DNA of 64,000 bases. Origin: Blastobasis lacticolella. Its lineage: Eukaryota > Arthropoda > Insecta > Lepidoptera > Blastobasidae. The translations under genes were made by a program, and so were the position numbers. Each line of letters begins with the position of its first letter. Position 1 is the first letter of the stretch. The DNA is taken from the NCBI GenBank assembly GCA_905147135.1, contig LR990050.1:5034501-5098500 (forward strand), given 5' to 3'. The notes under the pieces were generated by a model that saw only the letters and a list, made by a program, of their open reading frames with translations, searched no databases and was not told the DNA's origin. Of the stretch, positions 24,101 through 36,277 are shown piece after piece.

Positions 24101-27100
24101 AACGCATTTCCCTGGCGACTGGTGCGCCGTCACATCTTTCCATTACTGTCGCGATCCGCCCCCCGCCCCGCGGCCCTCGCATGGAGCAGCATTAAAGAGA
24201 AGAATTGGAGCGGGGTCTGCCCAACCATTTATCATACTCGGACGTAGTGGTGGATCTATTCTCGGCATGTGGAAAATAATGCTTTTCAACACAATCTTTG
24301 CATGACAATAGTTAATACAAATATAGATTTCGAGTGGCCCGGCCCTTCTTGGGCTCGAAAGAACCCTTTCTTGCGACGCATACGTATCGAGCGTTTCGAG
24401 TTTCTAAGAACACAATATTGAACAATACTACAACTACAATAGCTTCGAATAAAAGAAAACGGACCATCCGCCTACGTTGGCTGCCAATGCATTATTTTCC
24501 CCGTGTCCACACTTCTACCAACGCCATCAGGACCGCTGACCCGTTCGTCATATTTACGTAGCAAAAAACGAGACCAACGTCCAGCCGGGGTCGGCGGTCG
24601 TCCCTAGTCCCCGTGGCACTGACTCTGAGTGCGTTCCGATGTAAGCCTGCTCGCGGAGATACTGCGTTCGTTTTGCTCGCACGTGCCGCCGTGCCGCCCG
24701 TGCCGCGGCGCGTTATGAGCCGCAATTCATTTCGCCACTCGCCTCCATTAATTCCCCGGCATTCCGTCGGCCCGAGACACCATTCGGTGTTGTTTACTTG
24801 CTATTTGGCGAGGTGTTTTACAGTTTACGTCGTTGCCGCGCTTTCTGTCTGGCTTCTGTTGCAAAAGAGAAGCTCTAGCGGTGGTATTTTGTTTTGCTTT
24901 TGTTCTGTGCCTGCCACGAAAATGTATTGTTTTCCCTATTACGTATAATAAGAATGTTTAGGAACGTTATCCTGTTGGCAATTTGTTTCGTGGCAACATT
25001 GCGCTATTAATTTTATGTTATATCTTACCACAGCGCAACCGAGTGCCATATACCTACCTATAGACGGGCAGGCGTCCTAGTAGCCGAAACATCGCAACAA
25101 AACGAGCACGCTGCGGACCACCACCGTAGCCGTCGCGGGCCCAGTTTCGCACGCGTGTCGCCCTGACGGGACACCCGATCCGATCCGGCGCACCTGAGCC
25201 CGCGGCGGGCTATCGCCGCGATCGCGCGGGTGCGTCGCCCGCGCCGTCCTTACTCGCCCTTTTGGACGATGCCTCCGCCGAGACTCAGCGACGGAGCGGC
25301 CGGCTAGCAGCGACAATGACTAGTTCGTTGGAGCCACAGAGGTTTTGTGGTCTGTGGTTGTAGCACTCCGCTGTCGAGTGGTGACTGTTTTCGAGCGGGA
25401 TATCCAAGCGATACGGTAACAATACGTATTTCATGTGATTTCGTCAAAATATTTGCGCAGTTTATTAGATTTGTAAAACTTTTCGGTCGGTTAGATTGTT
25501 CGCCCGCCGATGCGGCGGTGTGTGTGCACCGTGCAGCGCTAACGACCGCTGGTTTATGACACATAATTGCATTTTAGACCGGTAATTATCCGTATTACAA
25601 TGTTTTCCACTTTGATGCATTGAACCGGCGGAGCCTTTCGACGCAAAACAAAAATGAACTCCTTTGACCGCGGATGACGAGGCGGCTACCGTGTTGGTGC
25701 AGCGACACGAATTTTAATTGAACATTTTCTTTTGTCACGACAAACTCTTAACTTTGGGCCGCCAGCGCTCTAATAGATTCGGATTAAATCCACGCAGAGT
25801 GGGGGCAAAGTGCTCTTTGCCTCGTCGACCTGTAACGCAATAATAATAAAATCTTACACTTTGAAGTCAGTAGCTACGCTGGCGGTGCCCGGGAGGGTGG
25901 AAAATCACCCGCAGCGTGCATCCGAGACATCTCCCTGATTTTCAGAGTCAGCTGCGCCGCGCCGCCGCGCCGCAGGCGGAGGGCGTCGCGACGAGAGGCG
26001 GCACTAAACTGGAGCGCGACGCCTCGCCTCTGACCTAGAAACGGCGCCGCGCGACGCTCCAGTCCGCGAACCCGTAAATATTTTGTTACGCACTCTTCCC
26101 ATACAATATTTATGGGCGAGGGCCCGCCGTCGCGATTAGAATGCCGTTCCTTACAATATTGGGAGCTTTGCCGGCTTATTTCGTGCGTTCGGCGCGGCTG
26201 TTTGCATATTTGTAAGTGTGATGTTGGCGGGGTTGCATCATAAGGAATCGGTGAGGAGGTGGATTAGTCGTGAAGTCGCGAGGGTCCACTGGGAGGTTCG
26301 GTGTTGTCGCGTCGGGTTACGTGGCGGAGGCGCAGCTAGGCCGCGGACAAAGGCCGGCTCGCCCACACGCCGCGTTACGTTAATTAAAACGTCTCGCACC
26401 GCACTCAACCCCCCCGCCCCCCACCGGCGGTATGAGCGACACAATTTTCACTTTTGATTAACGTTTCTTTGTTAAACAGAGGGCACATACGTGCAACACG
26501 ATAATGAAATGGAAAACGAAAGTAAAGGTTGACAACATTGTTCGATGCATTCTCGTATTACCGCTCGATTTCTTACACCAACATACAACAACTGTAGATC
26601 AACAGCAACCCTAACGACATGTATGTGCACGCGTGTCAATCGTCAGGATCGTAACGTCGAAAAGAGCACGTCGTCAGCGACAGGACATGAAGGCGTCAGG
26701 CGAGCGGAGTTTGGGCGCGGGGCGCCGCCGGCGACAATCTTCCAATCAATCGGACGCCCGGCCCGAGCCGCTGGCAGGTTATTGATGGCACCGAGGGCAG
26801 CGACAAGTGAATTCAATTCTCGCACAGCTAAAATACTTTGGCGGGTCAGGTATGCACGACGTTTACATTTTAATTGACGATCACACAATATTACGAAACC
26901 AGAAGAAGAAAATAAGCCAAACGGATGAACGCGGACGTATATTTATTCACACTCCAGCATTATATCGCTCAAGACGGAAAACATTCGAATCTTTTTAATT
27001 GGGCTAAAAGCGTCTTAAGGCCAGATTAACGCGATGTAAATCAAGTAATATTTTCCGTCTGCGCTGAAAATCAGAAAATAAATTCCTTTTAAGAAATTTA

Positions 27101-27660
27101 AATTAAAGTTTGAATATTTATGCGCGTGATGTTATGCAGATAGCGGGCTGTTTACACGGCGAGGTGTCGCCAATTGAACAGAAAGGTTATTTGTCGCCAA
27201 ATTAATTTATTAAACTGTCCCTTGGTCGGAGGACGACGGAAATCTTTTGAGAAACCATTTTTTACCACTTCAGTAACGAAGTACGAAAAATACGAGAAAC
27301 GACTGACGCATATCGGACACAATATCAGATCGAGTTCAAAATAGAAATAAACAGAGACACAGTCAAACAATAACTCAGTATTTCGGCGGCGGCGAATAAA
27401 TCACAACGGAAAATTAAACGCAAAATGGCGACCGCAGCAAACATTCATATCAATTAGAGAGGCAACGAGCCGGCCGGCGGCGGCCGCGGCTACGTCCGCA
27501 CCGGGCGCTCAGGCGTTCAAGTAATCCGCTAAAACGTCAAAGCGAACCTGCTAAAAAGCTGTGAGTGGATGAATCTCGCAACTAGCGCGCGATGAAGCAA
27601 CCGGGCGAGCGACGACGCGACAAAAACATACTTCGCCGTTGTCACGTATCGTTTCGCGTT
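24101..27660. other. GC-patch-rich non-coding region
   Basis: GC-rich segments alternate with AT-rich ones: about 24140-24190, 24570-24730, 25070-25320, 25880-26080, 26320-26440, 26690-26790 and 27470-27620. Frames of 60 to 110 codons arise in each patch, usually on both strands, with Arg-rich content and no motif. There is no recognisable mobile element in 3.5 kb, which fits DNA under constraint (promoter or enhancer sequence of a developmental gene) better than neutral repeat-filled DNA. The function is not visible. Confidence 0.45.
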
Positions 27661-30600
27661 TAGGGGAGGACGGGCAAATGGATTTTGAGCGGCGAGAGGG
27701 AAGTTACCTTACGACGATATTTTACGCTTAATAATGCGCCGTGGCGGGGACGTCGCAAGTGCTTACTGTAACGACCCACAACTTTAGTGCGGGCGATAAA
27801 TATGTTTCCGCGTAAAAACTCTCCAGCCTGCATGCACCATTTGATAAATGGAGAAGCAATCATTTACCCTATCTACTCGTAGAGAGCAACAAAGGTAACG
27901 TAACAGCCAAACTAGTTGCCAGTGTAACCAGTTTGTGTATCCGAGTAGGTACCCGGTATAGTTAGGTATGTTTGTGCGGGCGTTGTGTTTATCTTGCGTG
28001 CACGGTGGTACCTAATGGCAACCGCGGGCGCGGCGGCCGGAAGAGCTCTCTCATCTTCTGCCCTATTTATAAACCGCATTGTGCCTCCACGCGTTGTACA
28101 GTTAGCGAAGCCCGGCAATTAGAGTGCACAGTGTATGCTACCTTTCAAAATGCGGGTTTTGTTAGTCAGTTGCCGGAAACTAATGAAAAAAAAATGAAGG
28201 TGTATCATTATTGCTTAACACGTTACGACTTTTTTTAACAACGAAAATGTTGGTTGCTGGCTTCTGCAACGATGAAAGTCTTGTAAGTGCAACAAATATG
28301 ATAATGCTCAAGAAAACGTTACACTAAAAGAAATGTGGTTGAGCATCTGGAGCGCGGTTCGTTTATTTTTCTGTTTGCAATATTACTACAATACTACATA
28401 CTATTATATTTTACTATATACGCAATAAGGGGAAAATTAAGAAACTAAAATACTTAGATACTAACAACTTAGTTTTTATGATTATTACTAACTAAATATG
28501 GGCTTGTTAACTTTGTTTTAAACTTTATAATGCCTGAAATAAACAATTAAATATTATTTTTAATATTATTATTATAGACACTTTGTCACTATCTATCAAA
28601 TTCCGTAATGTCATACAATACTTTAATTACTAAAAAAGAACGTAATGGCTTGGTCCCAATCTCAATACCTACAACAGATACGAAGAAGAAAAAAAAGAGC
28701 AAGAGTTTACAACACGAAGAAGTAAATACAGATAGTCCGTTTGTAGACGAATTACGTGTAATTGCGATACAACCATACAAGAGCGTCGATAAAAAATTCA
28801 ATATCAAACAGTATCAAGTAAATGCAAAAATGCACACCGATTTGAGACGTGTCGACTGTCGACCCTCGCTCACAAGTCACACAATATATTATTTGCTTTT
28901 TTATTTTCCGTTGAGGTATGACGAACCCTTTGAGCAGAGTGTACAATTTTATAAATATTTAAAATGTGTAAACGCAATGTGGGGCTCCGTAATTCAATTC
29001 AGCCAGTATTGAGTTTCTTATTGACACATCCATTAGGTACGTATAATTCGAGCTCTACTGGGGCTCGCTAGACATTACATATGTTCGGTTCGTGGAATTG
29101 AAGCGATATCCACGTAAATTCGAGGCAAAAAGAAGAATATTTTGATTTAAAACAGGCAAGTTACAAAGACATTGTGCCGTAAAGATCTATATCGGGCAAC
29201 TCAACCCCAAATAAACTTTTACAAGGCAGTATTATCCAAACTAAGGCCAGGTAGTTGATCAGGTAACTAAAGCGAGTGAGCGCAGAGCTTTTGTCAAGCT
29301 TAAACTTTGGAGGCTTTAAAATTCAGAGCGTGTGAATCAGCTGGGAGGTTCTTAACCTCGCGTATGGTTTCCTAAACACGTTATCGGCCAGGCAAAAATA
29401 CGTATTACGATTCAAAGCTCGAATATCCGCTTCCGTTGGATTTTGCAATAAATTCCGCTCGGCTTGTTCACGTGTGTAACAAAACAACTCTGACATTGTT
29501 AACTATAAGTTTGTAAGGTTTAGTCAGTTGTGTTAGAATATGGGTTGAAGCTTAAAATACAAGGTCCACTTAGATTAATATAAACACAGTTTTAGTTGAA
29601 TTTATGTTAATAATAAGATTGAAAGAATATACTCGTACGTACAAGTTTTAAAACTGGATTTAAACTTGAACATTCCCAATTCTAGATCCCAAAGAAGCAT
29701 TTACTACTACATAGATATCCTGTCGATAACCCCGACCGACAATGCATGAACATCAGCCAGGAGACGCACACATCGGCGCCGATGCACCATCATGAGCCGG
29801 CATAATGCGTGCACGCAACGTAACCCTCCGCCGGCTGCACGGGCACCTTTGATCTCCGATGCATATTCACGGGGCCAAACAACAGTGCACCGGTTCGGGC
29901 CGGTTTATGGTGGTTCCTCGAAGCTACGCCACTCTAGCCGGCCGTGCTCTTCCGTCCGCGTTTGAGGTTATCCGGAACGGCTGGCGCTCGCTCGCGGTGA
30001 TCGGGCGTTTTTGTCCGGAAACACGCTGGGAGCGGCGGACGTAGCGGAATAGATTAGGAATGCTGGCTAGTAAGTACTTGTACTCGGTTCTAGGGTGGTG
30101 ATACTTGCAAGAGCACCTACGTACGATATAACGCATACGTTTTTTTTTTGCGTTTTCTATGTAGGCATTTCAATTGTTAATGAAATTGTTATTTGAGTGG
30201 CACTACTGAAGCGTGAGGTCCTGATGTTCTCAAAATACGTTGCCCTATTCAGTCAGACTCGGAATCAAACGCTCTGAACTAGTTAGTTGGTTTTAAGCTA
30301 ATTAAACGGCGTTATTTTGACAGTGACAAGACCGTTCTCGCTGGTGGCGTCCACTGTATTGAGGTTCTGTCAAATTTGAAACTACAATTTAAAATTAACT
30401 ATTAATTTGTGCCCGCAAACAGGTTTGACTTCAGTTAGACTAGAATTGGCCCATAGAACACTTACAACAAATTTTCATCGCTAGCGATACGGAATATCAT
30501 TTATATTACAGTATAAAGTGAGATGTAATCTTTTGATTGCCTTTCCTATCTGAATATATTGAAGTGCTGATGGTGCGATATTATGGTGATAAGCCAAATT

Positions 30601-30715
30601 GATACTTAAAGCTTATAGAGGCATTGTGTCGTGCTACTGTCCTGTACGACGAAAAAATGATGTAAAGATTAGGTTGTACCCACCTACTCGTTTTCTAATC
30701 TGGTTTGATTTATAC
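27661..30715. other. Non-coding stretch, no gene recognised
   Basis: Mixed composition. The plus-strand frame 28608-29012 (134 codons) begins with a Lys run and has no recognised domain; its minus strand is also open over part of its length. At 29771-29784 catcggcgccgatg is a perfect 14-bp palindrome. GC-rich patch at 29930-30045. No repeat family was recognised. Confidence 0.45.
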
Positions 30716-30785
30716 CACTAAGGTGACAAACAAGTTTACGGCCTGTCTGATGTTAAGCAGTCACCGCAGGACATGGACTAATCTG
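30716..30785 (-). mobile_element. LINE 3'-end fragment
   Basis: The plus strand reads ggtgacaaacaagtttacgg, cctgtctgatgttaagcagt, caccgcaggacatgg. This is the reverse complement of the 'ccatagg..ggtgactgcttaccatcaggcgggccgta...tgtttgcc' end shared with 8.8 and 33.5 kb. Confidence 0.6.
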
Positions 30786-31104
30786 GCTTGATATTTTTTA
30801 ATTACAGAATAAAAGCTTATCTAAATCAACTTTAGATAAATCTAGTATTTCATAATGGTCCCACCATGCCCATCATCCAATCTCATCTACCCCAAAAACT
30901 CTTCAAACCAATCACCAAAAATAGCCGCCACGTCGTCGTGGCCGTAACGAGTAGTGAGCCCAGGGCCCAAGCAGCCACCACTCCATTACCGAGTCGTGTC
31001 CGTCAATAGCCGAGTGTTAAGTTCGTGAAATCCGATCGCGAGCGAGCGCGGGGCGCGTTCCCACGGGGCTCGAGCATGCGCCCGGCGCGGCGAGCCGCAC
31101 GCGC

Positions 31105-31860
31105 ATCGTACTGTGGGCAACGCAAGTTGAATAGCTAGTTTCTCGCTATATTCTCCTCCCCTGTGGCCGATAACTATGGCTAGTCGTGTCTGAGTTTCTA
31201 CTGTACTACCGTATTGTAGCAAGGACTATGTAAGTCGCATAACTATCTTATTATCCTCTAAAGAGGTATTGGCGGTCGCGTAACCTTGTGTCTTATGAGT
31301 TGCAGACTGTACTGTGCCATCACATCAAGAATCCGATCCTATTCGCGATACTGTTTCTCCCTCGACAGTCGACTATGCTGATTTTTGTTCTAAATTATTG
31401 TACCACTGTACCACCGACAACGCAAGTTAACCTATTTCCACATTAGCCATTAATGTGACTAACTATGTGTCAATGTGTTGTATGGGTACTATCAACACAG
31501 CCAACAACATAAGTTACATACTAAGTACTGGATGGTATCAGGCGTTAATTATTACCATTATCTTTGTTTGTCCCACCTTCCAATGGCTCACCGGTCAATA
31601 GTCTTGTGTTGTGATGTGGTGCTGGTGAGCCATTGGCAGGTGGGATGCAGTTAAAAATCCATAATTTAAAAACAAGTCGCTTAGCTACATGCCATATTCT
31701 CCCTATATGTTGGTGGCGGTCGACTAAGCTCCATGCCTAAGCCTGTCTGTGTTGTATAGTGTACCATCGTACAACCAACAACACTAGTCTACTTGCTATA
31801 CTCGCGCCGGTCAACTAAGCCTGTCTCCAATGCGTTGTCTACTGTACTCGCCGAGCCAGC
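31105..31860. repeat. Degenerate tandem repeat, monomer roughly 110-150 bp
   Basis: The same words recur in the same order: (caacgcaagtt at 31118 and 31418; caacaacataagtta at 31503; caacaacactagtcta at 31771), then ctatattctcc-like words (31146, 31694), then tggcggtcg (31271, 31712) or gccggtcaactaagc (31808), then tgtactaccg, tgtactgtgcc, tgtaccatcg-like words. Units are diverged, with insertions, so the array looks old. One interval (31571-31645) is replaced by a hairpin unlike the rest. Confidence 0.6.
31571..31645. repeat. 75-nt hairpin with 22-nt arms, microRNA-precursor-like
   Basis: The arm 31571-31592 (tcccaccttccaatggctca then cc) pairs with 31624-31645 (ggtgagccattggcaggtgg then ga) at 21 of 22 positions, across a 31-nt loop. 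The single mismatch is at arm position 9. The arm length and loop size match an animal pre-microRNA, but the near-perfect pairing is also what a small inverted-repeat element leaves. The mature arms do not match an insect microRNA that I remember. Confidence 0.6.
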
Positions 31861-33477
31861 GCAGTCAGTGATGTAACAAAATGCTAATGCGGAGAACAGT
31901 TATCTGCGAGTCGGTAATAAGGTGTTAGGTTGGCCAGTGATTTGTTTATAGTCGGCTGTGCGCAGGCGCACATCATAGTGCAACATATTTACGGTGTTTA
32001 TGATGACCACGTCCACTTCAAATATTTCACGCTCTTTATCGACTACTATTATGTTATGAATGATGTAGAGACACTACAACATTAATGGCTACCTGTAATT
32101 TCTGCAGAGAATCGAGAACACAATGCACTCGGTTAGCTGAACATGGAGCTGGTCGTAACGTCATACGATTGATTGCAGCTGTTCTAAACCAAGGGCAGCG
32201 ACCGGAGACACTGTACAAGCTTTTGTAACGATTATCTACGCTTTCATATACTAACGTGTAGTATAACAATAACAGATAGCACGTCTTCGGCCGCACGAGT
32301 TTTCATAACATGCCATCTAGTACGGGAATATGGAGGAAACAAAGGCACAATGGACGGTGAGCGCTTCATGGAACCACCAACCATAACAGTTCAGCCGGAC
32401 ACGTGGCTAGATCATGCTTTGTTTCAATTGGAAATGCGTAGGCGCAACATCGATAGTTCTCAGCAGGTGCAGAGGATTAACATTGATTTATTACAAGGTT
32501 ATATACATAACTGTTCATTTTTATTGAGCTGTTGATTTGTTTCGGTATTCGTTGTTGGAGCTAAACTATTTACATATGTAAAATACTTTTATTCTACCAA
32601 CCTATCAACTTTACTTTCAGTAGTTCACTGTAATTGCTTACCAACTAGAGAGAAACTGTTTTACAGAAAACTTAGAACTTAAATCAAACCTTTTCCCCTT
32701 TATAGTAAATTCATAGTGGCACGACAAACTCAAGTTTTAGCAAGGAGAGGTATACTGCGTGCGTGCCTAGTGCCGCAAGTAAGGCGATTTATTACTTGCT
32801 CAGCACTCAGCTTTCTTTGCCAGTTGTTTATATACCATTTGATTGCTTCAAGGTAATTACGAGACAGATTTATTACTTAAGTTAACAAGTTGGGAGTTAA
32901 TTACCTTGATAAATCTAAATGTATTGAACATTTAATGGCAAGGACTGAATAGTGTGCCATATTCTGTAATAAGAAGAGGGTAGTGGGCCTACCATGAATC
33001 ATGAGTACATGCTGATGTTATAGGTATCATACAAACACTTAAAATCTGTTCTTATTATTTCGTTTTTGTGGTCGATATCGTTCCATATCGCAACCGAATT
33101 TATCGCTATTAAGACTATATATAGAGTTAACCTTTACTCTGAGCTCATTCATCCGCGCATCCACACACCGGACACGCGCCACGCCGCTTGCTTCCTGCTT
33201 ACATCGTGACGAGCCAGCCTACAGCTTTGGCGCGAAAAATAACTTTGTGGCTCGTTCCTTATTACGCAAATCGACAGAGTTTCATCGTTCTCTAGTGCGT
33301 GCCAAAGCCCAGCAGCGGGCTGCCACTAGTAGGTTCCACTGCCGCGTAAAGTCCATGGCGAAGTTTCAGCTTCCGGCTGGCGAGTTAGGTGTGCTCTGAC
33401 GCAAAGCGGTGACCATAACTACAAAATAGGTTAAGGTAAGTGAAAGGTATTCCTGAAGAGTAGGCGCAACATGGAGA
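31861..33477. other. Non-coding stretch, no gene recognised
   Basis: Frames at 32054-32296 (minus) and 32350-32535 (plus) are short and carry no motif. I see no repeat family here. Confidence 0.45.
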
Positions 33478-33625
33478 TCTTCAAGAAAGGGATGGCAACG
33501 TTTAACGGGATCGGCAACATTGGTACCTATAGCTAGCGTTCATAGGCTACGGTAGCGGGTTACCATCACGCGGTCTATAGGCTTGTTTGCCACCTTAGTG
33601 GTATACATATAAAGAAAATAGTCAT
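33478..33625 (+). mobile_element. LINE 3'-end fragment
   Basis: Blocks cttcaagaaagggatggcaa, cgggatcggcaacattggta, gcgttcataggctacggtag, cgggttaccatcacgcggtc and tataggcttgtttgccacct follow the same order as at 8680-8865, including the tagtggtatacatataaagaaa tail (ttagtggtacctataaaaat at 8.8 kb). This is a 3' end with no coding part. Confidence 0.65.
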
Positions 33626-35858
33626 TATGGTAGGCCGCCACGCGCCATCCACCGGCAAGTATCCGCGCTCGCTTCCTGTCGACGTGTCGGGCCACGGGAG
33701 CCGCGGATTGCGTAGCAGTAATATAAGAACCTGCGCGATACACCACACCGCATACCCTATAGGTAATCACCAAATAGTAACTTCATATGTGACCAAACCC
33801 CGTCCGACCGTCTAGACTGGGGAACAGATTAGAAAAAAGTTACTACGTAAGCCGGGCAAGCCGGGATGCCCAAATGAGCGATCGCGAGAACTTTTGAGCT
33901 TGTAAGTCTTCGATGGGCTGTTATAAACGCTTGACAGTGATAATGATCCAAATCTATTCCCTTGAAGATACTTACCAATAAGGTAGTCGTTTACAGCTCC
34001 CCCGTATTTAGTCTACTCGTTTGATTGGTTATCTATGAAGACAATAAGATTGCACTGGAGAAGATATTACGTCAACGAAGTAGCATCACATATTTTATGA
34101 ATTAGGTATCAAGCTCCAAGCACTGTATGGCAATGTCCTGCCTTAGGAGCGGGCTTGTGAGCGGACCACTCTGCCAGCTTCGGGGCCGCACAGTAACGGT
34201 GCCTTTGATGTGCTTCTAACACTGACTGATATGTGGGGTAGGAAGTTAGGCGGGGCCGCCTCGCTCGGTGTAGCCTGCCGAGCGCGGTAATACATTACCA
34301 TATGCGCCTTGTCGCCTAATATTCGTGTAGGTACACGTACAGACGTACACACTGGTATATCTTAGTTATTAAATAAATTGCCGTTGCATAAAATTAGGCA
34401 TAGATTTTTATTTGTCTGCCTGGAGCTATGCAGATGAAGACTGAATTTATACATGAAGGGATGCTTTGTAGATATTTTTCTAATTCGTTTATTTTTACAA
34501 TGTAGAGTCAGGTATTACGACTGCAATCGTAATTGATGTTAAGTGCAGATGCAGTCTACGATAATCTGTCCGATCGCTCACTTGAATCACGATTGGCTCC
34601 AACAGTGAAACTAAAGTACAGTTTCCATTAACGACACATTCAACCTACAGTGCCAACAATATCCCTCCAAACACAGGGAAACCAATTCCGAAATCTCCGC
34701 GGTGCCGTAACCATCAACGCCTAGAATGGAGTTGTTAGAAAGTTCGAGAGGCGAGGCGAGGCTTACCCTGTAAGGTGCACGGTAAAGCTAGAGTGCACCG
34801 CTGCAGTGGGTGATCTCATGGCGCATGTGAACCTTGCAATAAAATTTTCAGATTGGCATTGCTACACCTAACACGTCCGATTCGAGCGTGCAACGTCGGG
34901 TTTTATGTTTTTGTTTGCACGTGTGTTACTGTGTAGGTACTCTACGTAGGTGAGACGAGATATAATGCCGTTTGCAGGTCGGTTTTATCTCTATTCTCTA
35001 TTGCTATAAGAGAATTACTAGCACCCCACTGGAATATAAAGCTCAATTGAAACAAGTCAGGACCCGAAGCCTTATCGATGCATTTCTCAGAGTGATGATA
35101 CTATCACTAACAAGAGTTGGTAATACGAGCGTATCTTTTGCAGGCAACGATAATCAACGCCCCTTTAAAAGCGAATCAAGAGCGAAGTACACTTTAAAAT
35201 CAGCAATGAAAGCACGGTTAGAGAGATGGTTAATTAAAAGTAATGGGAGGAAACATTTGGTGCGCTCCTAAAGCCTTGCGCTGTGGAGGAAATGGCACCG
35301 AACAATATGCATACAAATATATACTATACTACATGAAACATTTTAATTAATACAAGTTTGTCCAAGTTTATAACTTTTCACAAAAAACTTGACTGTACTT
35401 TGTCACTCTATCATGACTATAAAGCTTATTGGTATAGATATATTACGAGCTACAACATAATTTAAATTTAAATTTCCAACGCATCTTACGTCATTATGGC
35501 TTGTGAGTGCATGCATGTTCCTAAACATACGTACGTACGTACCTACTCAAGTTTGACTGGTTTCACAGACTTCTAAGTTAATCTCAGCAACTAACTTTAT
35601 AGCTTTAAGCTCTCAGATGGTAGCTGCAAGCTCATTAATGTTTAAAATATAGGTATCTTGCGACTCGGGTTATCTTATGGCATATAAATCATTGGGAAGG
35701 CATTAAACTTGGATTTAATGTTGAAAGGCACCAACTGTCCCATAGCGTATATTTTAAGTACCTATAGCCACATTAAACCAATAAATGAATAACATGGCCA
35801 TATTTTTACTGTGACTATAAAATACAAATATGATTTTCATCGTATGGTTGGGTTGGAA
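33626..35858. other. Non-coding stretch, no gene recognised
   Basis: No gene. At 34841-34858 aataaaattttcag looks like a splice acceptor, and a frame stays open after it to a stop near 34953, but there is no domain and the composition is ordinary. At 35528-35542 there is a short acgt tandem repeat. Confidence 0.45.
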
Positions 35859-35859
35859 T

Positions 35860-36269
35860 TAGGGTTGCCAACCCTACTATATAATATAGTATCCTACTAT
35901 ATTAGGAGTCTACCTACTATAAATTAAAAATTAAAATATAGTAGGCGAAACTACTTAGTTATATTTAATTAGCACAACATTACCACTTACCGCAAAACGG
36001 ATCCTCAAAAGAAAAAATTTCCTGATGCAAATCGAATATTACAGAACGATCTTGAGCCTTGACATTTGTATGACGTGACGTCAAACTCAAGTCAAATAAA
36101 ACAAAACAGCTATGAAGCTCAATGTAGCAGAAAATATACATTCAAGAAATAATATAGGTACGAACATTTTATTTAAAAACCTACTATATATTTTTTTATT
36201 AATTCCCTACCTTCTATATTTTTATGGCTTCTAAACCCTAAAATACTATAAAAAAAGTTGGCAACCCTA
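35860..36269. mobile_element. hAT-type MITE with target-site duplication
   Basis: The element starts tagggttgccaac (from 35860) and ends gttggcaacccta (to 36269), a perfect 13-bp terminal inverted repeat. The 8 bases outside are gttggaat on the left (35852-35859) and gatggaat on the right (36270-36277), a 7-of-8 match that fits the 8-bp target duplication of hAT transposons. The 410-bp interior is AT-rich with repeated ctactatat words and has no transposase, so it is a non-autonomous copy. Confidence 0.8.
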
Positions 36270-36277
36270 GATGGAAT

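Noticed and set aside
28608..29012. 134-codon plus-strand frame
   Set aside because: The Lys run comes from an agaagaaaaaaaagagc tract, there is no domain, and part of the opposite strand is open.
29771..29784. Perfect 14-bp palindrome catcggcgccgatg
   Set aside because: A single short palindrome with no loop and no related copies. It is noted only as a possible binding site.
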